Origin: Salinivirgaceae bacterium
Lineage (GTDB): Bacteria; Bacteroidota; Bacteroidia; Bacteroidales; SZUA-534
Length of the DNA stretch: 53,557 nucleotides
Assembly: GCA_016284875.1 (NCBI GenBank)
Contig: JAEEPS010000011.1
Span: 1 to 53,557 of the forward strand
Reading direction: 5' to 3'
The translations under genes were made by a program, and so were the position numbers. This document shows, piece after piece, positions 1 to 5,605 of this stretch; the first letter of the stretch is position 1, and the number at the start of each line of letters is the position of its first letter. The notes beneath the pieces were generated by a model. That model was not told the DNA's origin. It worked only from the letters and a program-made list of their open reading frames with translations, and ran no database searches.

Positions 1-2
1 TC

Positions 3-209
3 TCGCTCGACGCTTTCCGCCAGAGTATGGACGGCATTTTCACCACGTCGGTCTGCGATGACACAATCGATGAATCGCCAATGGTTTACAAGCCGATGGA
101 CGAGATTATGGAACTTATCCGCGACACTGCCGACGTTGTGGATATTATCAAGCCCATTTACAACTTCAAAGCCAGCGGCGAACTGCCGTGGAGGAAGAAG
201 GAAGCGTAG
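3..209 (+). CDS. rtcB: RNA-splicing ligase RtcB, C-terminal fragment
   Basis: Only the last 68 codons are inside the window; the gene runs off the left edge in frame 3. The visible tail (SMDGIF, IDESPMVYKPMDEI, then IIKPIYNFKA) is the typical RtcB C-terminus, including the conserved DESP-YK segment and the NFKA ending close to the stop. RtcB joins RNA 2',3'-cyclic phosphate or 3'-phosphate ends to 5'-OH ends, using GTP and Mn2+, in tRNA splicing and RNA repair. The catalytic Cys/His metal site lies upstream and cannot be checked here. It is followed directly by an array of structured RNAs, which makes a repair role likely. The family call rests on C-terminal sequence only. Confidence 0.85.
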   Translation, partial: SLDAFRQSMDGIFTTSVCDDTIDESPMVYKPMDEIMELIRDTADVVDIIKPIYNFKASGELPWRKKEA

Positions 210-263
210 ATTTTGGAAGGGAAATGCGTTTTTTTTTCGAAAAAGATTGAAAATATTTTCAGT

Positions 264-300
264 TACGCAAAAAGGCTGCATAGTGGGTATTTTCCTTTGC
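264..300 (+). promoter_or_regulatory. Operator/promoter module before the RNA array
   Basis: TTACGCA (264-270) and TGCATAG (278-284) form an imperfect inverted repeat with a 7-nt spacer. It is followed 12 nt later by TTTG (297-300) in TTCCTTTG, a weak match to the Bacteroidota -7 box TAnnTTTG. The block aligns base for base, without gaps, with the module before the WYL gene (3485-3521). Transcription would start near 305, 35 nt before the first hairpin. The likely ligand is the WYL protein (inference). Nothing gene-like lies between 210 and 339. Confidence 0.65.
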
Positions 301-339
301 AGCGCAATTCGATAGAAAACGGTTGCTAATAAATATGGG

Positions 340-461
340 ATGACGGACTAAACGAGTCTTACTTCGTGTTCAATAGGCCGTTTGAGCAGGATATTTTCGT
401 GCAAGCGAAATGTTCCTTGTTCGAAGGGCGGTCAGAAAAATAGATTCGCAATTTCCGTCAT
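340..461 (+). ncRNA. Two-tier hairpin RNA, element 1
   Basis: The outer stem is 8 bp and perfect: ATGACGGA (340-347) with TCCGTCAT (454-461). A 5/5 internal loop follows (ctaaa 348-352, caatt 449-453), then a 6-bp inner stem CGAGTC (353-358) with GATTCG (443-448, one G-U pair). The inner stem is followed at once by TTACTTC (359-365). Its 84-nt apical part is the longest of the set and contains a small TTTCG/CGAAA hairpin. The layout is shared by elements 2-5, although the stem sequences differ, which argues for a conserved fold. The plan resembles Y RNAs (lower stem, internal loop, upper stem), but homology is not shown. Confidence 0.6.
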
Positions 462-481
462 TCTTTAAAGTTCTTTAAAAC

Positions 482-567
482 AATTGTGGCCAAAGAGAGA
501 CTTACTTCGACTGAACTATGTGGCTGCGTGCCACGTCTACTGAAATAGTTTCTCAATTACCACAATT
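482..567 (+). ncRNA. Two-tier hairpin RNA, element 2
   Basis: The outer stem is AATTGTGG (482-489) with CCACAATT (560-567). The internal loop is ccaaa (490-494) opposite aatta (555-559). The inner stem is GAGAGAC (495-501) with GTTTCTC (548-554, one G-U). TTACTTCG (502-509) follows the inner stem exactly as in element 1. The element ends 3 nt before the tRNA-like RNA. Confidence 0.6.
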
Positions 568-570
568 TAA

Positions 571-690
571 GAGTGCGGTAGCGCAGTTGGTAGAGCAATA
601 GTTTAAACTATGATATAATTATCTGCAAAGGACTAAATATCATATACTTCTGCACTATGTGTCGCAGGTTCGAACCCTGCCCGCACTCCT
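571..690 (+). ncRNA. tRNA-like RNA with a long hairpin in place of the anticodon loop
   Basis: The acceptor stem is GAGTGCGG (571-578) with CCGCACTC (681-688), 8 bp including a tRNA-His-like extra pair. A D-arm follows (GCGC 581-584, loop AGTTGGTA, GAGC 593-596, one mismatch). The anticodon stem is ATAGT (598-602) with ACTAT (654-658). The variable loop has 5 nt, and the T-arm is perfect (GCAGG, TTCGAAC, CCTGC; 664-680). Instead of a 7-nt anticodon loop there are 51 nt (603-653), which hold an 8-bp stem TATGATAT (609-616) with ATATCATA (637-644) and then ATACTTC (644-650). No CCA is encoded and no anticodon can be read. It could be an RtcB substrate, a tRNA mimic like the tRNA-like module of bacterial YrlA RNAs, or a decoy for anticodon nucleases. 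A decayed tRNA is less likely, because all arms pair. Confidence 0.7.
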
Positions 691-717
691 AATAACGTTC
701 TGAATAATATTGGTTTT

Positions 718-786
718 GTGGGGTCAAGAGAGACATACTTCCCACGAAGAAGATGGCTTTAGGCCCGTGTTTCTCAATTTCCCCAT
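718..786 (+). ncRNA. Two-tier hairpin RNA, element 3
   Basis: The outer stem is TGGGG (719-723) with CCCCA (781-785), extendable by one G-U. The internal loop is tcaa (724-727) opposite aattt (776-780). The inner stem GAGAGAC (728-734) with GTTTCTC (769-775) is identical to that of element 2, while the outer stem differs. ATACTTC (735-741) follows, then a short CCACG/CGTG upper pairing. Confidence 0.6.
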
Positions 787-788
787 TG

Positions 789-856
789 GTGTGAGGTTAG
801 CGTATAAGCCAGGTTTGCCTGTAAAGCGCCCGCGTTGCCAACCAAACACTTTTTTT
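789..856 (+). terminator. Possible terminator inside the RNA array
   Basis: GTGT (789-792) pairs with ACAC (846-849) and GGTT (795-798) with AACC (840-843). A small CAGG-tttg-CCTG hairpin sits between them, and seven T follow (850-856). The stem is weak. If active, it would end a transcript carrying elements 1-3 and the tRNA-like RNA, with read-through into elements 4-5 and the gene at 1067. Confidence 0.3.
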
Positions 857-866
857 AGAAGATAGA

Positions 867-957
867 ATATTAAAAGGTTCAAGGCCGGCATACTCCTATG
901 CTCCAGAATATGAGCAGGACGTGCAACCTGCGCTGTCGGCCAATTACCTTTTAATAT
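867..957 (+). ncRNA. Two-tier hairpin RNA, element 4
   Basis: The outer stem is 11 bp and perfect: ATATTAAAAGG (867-877) with CCTTTTAATAT (947-957). The internal loop is ttcaa (878-882) opposite aatta (942-946). The inner stem is GGCCGGC (883-889) with GTCGGCC (935-941, one G-U). ATACTCC (890-896) stands where the other elements have WTACTTC, so this copy differs at one base. Confidence 0.6.
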
Positions 958-989
958 ATCAGTTTGAACAATAAACATTTAATAATAAT

Positions 990-1051
990 AAGGTTCAAGG
1001 CTGACATACTTCAAAAGTGGATTGTAGTTCTATTTGTCAGCCAATTACCTT
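990..1051 (+). ncRNA. Two-tier hairpin RNA, element 5 (in the leader of the RING gene)
   Basis: The outer stem is AAGG (990-993) with CCTT (1048-1051). The internal loop is ttcaa (994-998) opposite aatta (1043-1047), the same as in element 4. The inner stem GGCTGAC (999-1005) with GTCAGCC (1036-1042) is perfect. ATACTTC (1006-1012) follows. The hairpin ends 15 nt before the ATG at 1067, so it may influence translation of the downstream gene. Confidence 0.6.
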
Positions 1052-1066
1052 TCAAAACTTAATGCT

Positions 1067-3328
1067 ATGGATAACAAGAATTTGACAAAAGTTGCGTTGC
1101 GCTATCGCGCCATTTTTCTCGACATTAACCGCGAGGAAATTGACAATCAGTCGGTTGCCACGGCACCAGTATTGGCGTTTGTGGCTAGGCTGAAGGAAAT
1201 CGGCTATTGCGTCAGCGAGGAACTGATGCACGCGCTCAATGCCGTACCAGTTGACAGCCTGGCCGAAATTACGCTGTGTGTCAACGAAGTGATGGGCACA
1301 AACCTTAATTGGGCACCGCTTGTCAAAGGATGGAATGTGTCTACTGGCGAGTCTGCTATCGACCATATTATAACTCTGTTTGCCAATGTTTTCGGCAAGG
1401 AAGCCGGATTCAAAGGGACAACTTTGCCCTGCGGTCACCTAATTCCAGAAGGCACTTTTCCGCTTGAGCGCTACAATGGCTGCCCATTCTGTGGCACACC
1501 GTTCAAAACGGCCGATTTCGTCTATAAAGGTCAGGCAAGCAAGTTGAAGGAACTGCGGATTTTCACAGCCGACGACCTTCGGCGCGTTTTCGGCACACTA
1601 CTGTCGTCCCCCACTCCGCTCGACGGTTCACAGCGCGACTCGCTAAACATTCTGTTGCAGGAATTTCCGTTGCCCGAAAACCCGAATATCGGTATGAAAG
1701 AGACTGCAATGCTAGTTATTCGTCTGCTGGTGGCTCAAAACAAGGCCGACGAAGCGCAGAAATTGCTGAAAACGCCAACCGACGTACTTCGCTATCTTTG
1801 GTTCGAAAAGACTGGTTATGTGCAAATTATCGAGCCCAAAACACTCGTGGCGCACGCACGGAGACTCTACTCGCATATGTGGAAACCGCTCAGCCGTGGT
1901 GCCGATGCCGCAGTTGAAATGAAAAACAACCTGATGCTGAAATATGACCGTCGGGCGTGCAAGCGCGTGGCTATGTGGCTGAACGACATTCCGATGTCGG
2001 CAAAGCAAGCAGCCGAAAATATGAACCCGAAGCGCGGAATGTGGGTGCGTATGATTCGCGCCCTGCGTTTGGGCGAGTATTCACGTAAAGTTGGTTTCGA
2101 ACACCTGGCTGACATTCTTGATGTATTCTACAAGCAAGATTACACAACGTGGCAGGGACAGGTTGACAAGGCTCGAGCCGCCAACAATGCCGACCAAACT
2201 CTGGCTTTGCTCAAGGAGCGCCCTGGATTGTTTGCCCGTAGTCTTTTTGCTTCGATGTTGCGTTTTGGCAGCGACAAGGCGCTTGCCGCTTTCCGCGATG
2301 TGGCTGATGCTCTTCCGGCACGACTGCTCTTGTCGCTCGACAATTCGGCCGAATTGTATTTCAACACGAATGAGACTCGGATTGCCCGCCCGATAACAGG
2401 TGTAACCCACCAGATTGAGCCAAACAAAATGCTCGCGCTATACGATGACAACGCCCGTGAAGCAATGGTTGAAGCCGTCCGCGAAATATACAAACAGTCG
2501 ATGGCTCGCCGTTTCGCGGAACATACAACAAAGGCAAAAACAATTTATATCGAACCTTCGCTCTACAACATTCCTTTGGCTGTAGGCGACCGTTCGGCTA
2601 CCATTCAGGATGCGTCGTGCGCGCTTATGGGTACGAGATTCCCGATTGAAGGCGACGCCGTACGCCTTTTCCTTCAATGGGGCAAGGGACTGCACGCCCA
2701 GCACCTCGATATGGATTTGAGTTGCCGCATATCGTATGCCAACAAGATATCCGAATGCGCCTATTATAACTTGACGTGCGTTGGTGCAAAGCACTCTGGC
2801 GATATTCGCTCAATTCCCGAAATGGTTGGTACAGCCGAATACATTGAATTGTCGTTGCCCGAACTCGAGGCTGCAGGTGCCCTGTATGCCACATTCACGT
2901 GCAACGCTTACTCGGTAGGCACGCTGTCGCCAAACCTTGTAGTCGGTTGGATGGATTCAGCCAATCAGATGAAAATATCGGGAAAAACTGGCGTGGCTTA
3001 CGACCCGTCGTGCGTTCAGCATATGGTGCGAATTAGCGAAGGTAATCTGTCGAAAGGTCTGGTTTTCGGCATTTTAGATATTGCAAAACGCGAAATAATC
3101 TGGCTCGAAATGCCATTTACAGCGCAGACAATGCGCGGCGCCAACGCCAAATCGATTGAAGCATTACTGCACAAATTGGAAAAGAAAGTAAGTATTGGCG
3201 AATTGCTTGACATTAAAGCCGATGCGCAGAAACTTATGCGTGTTGAAAGTGTCGAAAACGCTGATGAAGCCTACACTTACGAGTGGGCGCTCAACCCTGC
3301 CGATGTGTCAGTGTTGCTTAATGCATAG
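1067..3328 (+). CDS. RING-like / helical / TerD-like protein (MXAN_6230/SCO0854-like)
   Basis: A 753-aa protein. A longer frame opens with TTG at 1034, but that codon lies inside hairpin element 5, so I start at the ATG (MDNKN). Residues 1-110 are helical. A zinc-knuckle/RING-like site follows (LPCGH at 120-124, then CPFCG with Cys139 and Cys142). A long helical region, perhaps HEAT-like, spans about 170-480. The last 250 residues look TerD-like: GDAVRLFLQWGKG, DMDLSC, then AKHSGD and a WMDS strand. From memory it matches large RING-domain proteins named MXAN_6230/SCO0854 family, whose function is unknown. Its place behind rtcB and the RNA array suggests that it binds these RNAs or organises a response to RNA damage (inference). 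It has no signal peptide or membrane segment. Confidence 0.7.
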   Translation: MDNKNLTKVALRYRAIFLDINREEIDNQSVATAPVLAFVARLKEIGYCVSEELMHALNAVPVDSLAEITLCVNEVMGTNLNWAPLVKGWNVSTGESAIDHIITLFANVFGKEAGFKGTTLPCGHLIPEGTFPLERYNGCPFCGTPFKTADFVYKGQASKLKELRIFTADDLRRVFGTLLSSPTPLDGSQRDSLNILLQEFPLPENPNIGMKETAMLVIRLLVAQNKADEAQKLLKTPTDVLRYLWFEKTGYVQIIEPKTLVAHARRLYSHMWKPLSRGADAAVEMKNNLMLKYDRRACKRVAMWLNDIPMSAKQAAENMNPKRGMWVRMIRALRLGEYSRKVGFEHLADILDVFYKQDYTTWQGQVDKARAANNADQTLALLKERPGLFARSLFASMLRFGSDKALAAFRDVADALPARLLLSLDNSAELYFNTNETRIARPITGVTHQIEPNKMLALYDDNAREAMVEAVREIYKQSMARRFAEHTTKAKTIYIEPSLYNIPLAVGDRSATIQDASCALMGTRFPIEGDAVRLFLQWGKGLHAQHLDMDLSCRISYANKISECAYYNLTCVGAKHSGDIRSIPEMVGTAEYIELSLPELEAAGALYATFTCNAYSVGTLSPNLVVGWMDSANQMKISGKTGVAYDPSCVQHMVRISEGNLSKGLVFGILDIAKREIIWLEMPFTAQTMRGANAKSIEALLHKLEKKVSIGELLDIKADAQKLMRVESVENADEAYTYEWALNPADVSVLLNA

Positions 3329-3334
3329 TTGATT

Positions 3335-3388
3335 GGTTGTTGGACATATATCCGCGAATTGTGCGCGGAAGAAGATTGTCCAACAACC
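3335..3388 (+). other. Two-tier hairpin after the RING gene
   Basis: A 12-bp perfect outer stem GGTTGTTGGACA (3335-3346) pairs with TGTCCAACAACC (3377-3388). A 4/7 internal loop follows, then a 6-bp inner stem TCCGCG (3351-3356) with CGCGGA (3364-3369). A pyrimidine-rich stretch (tttcttctctt) comes next, so it may act as a terminator. It lacks the WTACTTC heptamer of the upstream elements but repeats their two-tier plan. Confidence 0.5.
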
Positions 3389-3427
3389 TTTCTTCTCTTC
3401 AGTTTCGAATACGAACGGATTTGTGAC

Positions 3428-3521
3428 ACGCAAGAAGATGCGTAACTGAAATAATTTTTCAAAAAATAATGCATTTTTCCGCGACTACGCAAAAAGACTG
3501 CGTAGTTGTATCGTACCTTTG
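3428..3521 (+). promoter_or_regulatory. Operator/promoter of the WYL gene
   Basis: A perfect inverted repeat ACTACGCA (3484-3491) / TGCGTAGT (3499-3506) with a 7-nt spacer precedes TACCTTTG (3514-3521), an exact TAnnTTTG -7 box. The repeat covers the place where the -33 box would lie, as expected for repression or activation at the promoter. A weaker related site ACGCA (3428-3432) / TGCGT (3439-3443), with a 6-nt spacer, lies 57 bp upstream. The main site matches the module at 264-300 in sequence and spacing. Confidence 0.7.
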
Positions 3522-3546
3522 TGACGGATTTTAAAAATCGAGAGTT

Positions 3547-4566
3547 ATGCCAGCAAACAAAAACGCGCTAATCCGCTATAAGACAATCGATAATTGTCTG
3601 CGAAACAGGTTCCGCCAGTGGACGCTCGACGACCTTGTCGATGCTTGCTGCGCGGCCTTGTACGATGCCGAAGGAATCACCAAGGGCGTGTCGGTGCGCA
3701 CGGTTCAGGGCGACATTCAGATGATGCGTTCCGACAAGTTGGGCTACAACGCGCCAATCGAAGTGTACGACCACAAATATTACCGCTACACCGACAAAGA
3801 CTTCTCAATCACTAATATGCCGCTCTCGCAGAACGACTACGAAATGCTGCGCGAAGCCGTGGATATGCTGCGCGAACTCGAAGGGTTTGAACAGTTTTCC
3901 GAAATGGCCGATGTTGTCAGCCGCCTTCGCGATATGGTGGCTACAAGCCGCAGCAACAGCAAGCCCATTGTCAATTTCGACAGTGTGCCTAACCTGAAAG
4001 GTCTGCGCTTGCTCAATCCGCTCTACAACTACATTGCCAACCGCCAAACGTTGCGCATTATGTATCAGTCGTTTAATGCGCGAAGGCCAACCGAGTACAT
4101 TTTCTTCCCCTATCTGCTGAAAGAGTTCCGCAACCGCTGGTTCGTGTTCGGTGCAAAGGCCGAGAATCTGGTCATTTACAACCTGGCTCTTGACCGTATT
4201 GTGAGCATTGAGCCTTCGGACGAGCCTTTCCGTGATAACCCGAAATTTGACCCCGAGCATTTCTTCGACAATGTGATTGGCGTGACCAAGAACATTGGCA
4301 GCACGCCGCGCACCATCAAGTTTTGGGCAACACCCGAACAGAGCCACTACGTCAGAACCAAGCCTTTGCACCGCTCGCAGCGTCTTGTGCGCGAAAATCC
4401 CGACGGCAGTTGCGTCTTCGCTATCGACGTGGTAATCAACTTCGAAATGTACTCTGTCTTTATGTCGTACGGACCTGGCATTAAAATCATTTACCCGCGA
4501 AACGTGCGCGAACATATGCGTAAAGAATTGAAAGACACTTTGGAACTGTATGACAAAATGGTGTGA
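3547..4566 (+). CDS. WYL-domain transcriptional regulator
   Basis: A 339-aa protein with a DeoR-like winged helix at the N-terminus (about 5-75; SVRTVQGDIQMMRSD is the recognition-helix region). The C-terminal half is a WYL module: an LRIMYQSF strand around residue 160, and the FFPYLLKEFRNRWFVFG block with conserved basic residues. It ends in a WCX-like tail. WYL regulators sense ligands, often nucleic acids or nucleotides, and control defence, DNA-damage or RNA-repair loci. It is transcribed behind the RING gene but has its own promoter with a palindrome, and the same palindrome precedes the RNA array. Autoregulation plus control of the island is therefore likely (inference). Confidence 0.85.
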   Translation: MPANKNALIRYKTIDNCLRNRFRQWTLDDLVDACCAALYDAEGITKGVSVRTVQGDIQMMRSDKLGYNAPIEVYDHKYYRYTDKDFSITNMPLSQNDYEMLREAVDMLRELEGFEQFSEMADVVSRLRDMVATSRSNSKPIVNFDSVPNLKGLRLLNPLYNYIANRQTLRIMYQSFNARRPTEYIFFPYLLKEFRNRWFVFGAKAENLVIYNLALDRIVSIEPSDEPFRDNPKFDPEHFFDNVIGVTKNIGSTPRTIKFWATPEQSHYVRTKPLHRSQRLVRENPDGSCVFAIDVVINFEMYSVFMSYGPGIKIIYPRNVREHMRKELKDTLELYDKMV

Positions 4567-4594
4567 TTTTCTTTTTTAACGGCCTATATAAAAA

Positions 4595-4674
4595 GGGAGC
4601 GGGAGGCTGCGATTCCTCGCTCTACCCCCCGCATAAAGGAACGGGGGGGTCTGCAATAAATGCAGAACGCTCCC
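4595..4674 (+). other. Cloverleaf-like structured sequence
   Basis: A closing 7-bp stem GGGAGCG (4595-4601) / CGCTCCC (4668-4674) encloses three hairpins. These are GAGG (4603-4606)/CCTC (4615-4618) with an 8-nt loop; ACCCCCC (4624-4630) against the G-run 4643-4650; and TCTGCA (4650-4655)/TGCAGA (4661-4666) with a 5-nt loop. The overall shape imitates a tRNA, but no TTCGA loop or other tRNA consensus is present. It starts 28 nt after the WYL stop. It could be a terminator complex, a small RNA or a decayed mobile-element end. Confidence 0.4.
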
Positions 4675-5104
4675 CCCGCACTACAAATGTGCAAATAATT
4701 GTTTAACGAGCAAAATTTTTGTGGTATCTTTATATCAAGTTTACCGCTTGCAGTCAATCTCGAACCATAGTTATTGGCCTCCGACAAACTGTTGGCGGTT
4801 TTCTTGTATATATCCACATTGGTTACATTGAAAGCGTGTACGCCAGTTTGTCTGGTTTGAACTTGTTTTTAATGATTGTTTGGCTGTTTCGATTTCTTTT
4901 CGTACTTTTAGTGTCGAAGTCGTTTCGGACGTTAGGCTTCGGGGTTGCACTATCTGCGGCATCTAGGCATTCGACTTTACAAATTGCCAATTCGACACAA
5001 CAAATTTCTTGTTTTTTTCCTTTTTCAGTGGTTGTAATTAAAGACAATCCGCTGATGCGTTTCTTTGCGATTGCAACCCTATTTCCAAACTTAATGCTGC
5101 AAGC

Positions 5105-5131
5105 AACAAAAAAGCCGAAACAAGTTCGGCT
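5105..5131 (-). terminator. Minus-strand intrinsic terminator
   Basis: AGCCGAA (5113-5119) pairs with TTCGGCT (5125-5131) around a 5-nt loop, and on the minus strand a T-run follows. No minus-strand gene is seen upstream of it before tRNA-Gln, which has its own terminator. It may therefore end an unannotated small RNA. Confidence 0.5.
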
Positions 5132-5186
5132 AAAAAGATAAAGACACCCATCGGCTCGCAGTTCAATTCCGCGAAGTCTGAATGCC

Positions 5187-5208
5187 TGTACGTTTTACAA
5201 AACGTACA
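5187..5208. repeat. Near-perfect palindrome
   Basis: TGTACGTTTT (5187-5196) and AAAACGTACA (5199-5208) are perfect inverted arms separated by AC. The arms are long and the spacer only 2 nt, so a protein-binding site is more likely than a terminator. No adjacent gene explains it. Confidence 0.5.
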
Positions 5209-5387
5209 ACTTTATCGAAAAAAAACAAAACCGCCAATATTGCTTCCGCTCCCGTAACACACGGGTGGAGGTTGGAAAAGAAAGATTAGTAAATATTATT
5301 CCTATTATAAGGCAGAGAACTTCTCGATTTTCTGCGTTACTAAAAATGCAAAAAAAGTAACGCAACTTTCATATTGGCATATTCTCA

Positions 5388-5430
5388 TAAAACAAGAAAG
5401 CCCTGCAAGTTATTCACTTACAAGGCTTTT
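5388..5430 (-). terminator. Terminator of tRNA-Gln
   Basis: AAGCC (5398-5402) pairs with GGCTT (5424-5428) and AAGT (5407-5410) with ACTT (5416-5419). A T-rich tail follows on the minus strand. It lies directly 3' of the tRNA. Confidence 0.6.
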
Positions 5431-5432
5431 TG

Positions 5433-5503
5433 TTGTCGTGGAAGGACTCGAACCCTCACAAGCAGAACCAGAATCTGAGGTGCTACCATTACACTACACG
5501 ACA
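5433..5503 (-). tRNA. tRNA-Gln(CUG)
   Basis: The acceptor stem is TGTCGTG/CACGACA, the D-arm GTGT/GCAC, the anticodon loop TTCTGGT with CTG at 34-36, and the T-arm GAGGG-TTCGAGT-CCTTC. The discriminator base is A and CCA is not encoded. All arms pair, with one mismatch at the base of the anticodon stem. Confidence 0.93.
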
Positions 5504-5605
5504 ATGGTTTTTAACGCTGCAAATATAGCAACTTTATTTATGGTGTAACCACAAATGCGCAACTTTTTGCGGATATTCGTAACGCAAGTTGTAATAAAAT
5601 GAATG

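Larger units (their letters stand above)
4680..5433. other. Gene-poor intergenic stretch
   Basis: AT-rich sequence with no convincing gene. Short open frames on both strands give low-complexity translations without recognisable motifs. It contains a 10-bp-arm palindrome (5187-5208), an inverted repeat GCGTTACT (5334-5341)/AGTAACGC (5356-5363), and minus-strand terminator-like hairpins at 5105-5131 and about 5221-5276. A minus-strand small RNA between tRNA-Gln and 5105 is possible but not shown. Confidence 0.4.

Noticed and set aside
598..611. ATAGT-TTAA-ACTAT as the anticodon arm of an ordinary tRNA
   Set aside because: The loop would have 4 nt and leave about 45 unpaired bases before the T-arm. 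Pairing 598-602 with 654-658 gives standard spacing on both sides.
603..653. Group I or group II intron in the tRNA-like RNA
   Set aside because: The insert is only 51 nt and lacks the core motifs of either class.
1034..1066. TTG start for the RING/TerD-like protein
   Set aside because: The codons lie in the 3' strand of hairpin element 5; the ATG at 1067 gives a normal N-terminus.
4719..5141. 140-aa plus-strand frame and short minus-strand frames as genes
   Set aside because: No motif, poor composition, no promoter or spacing support.
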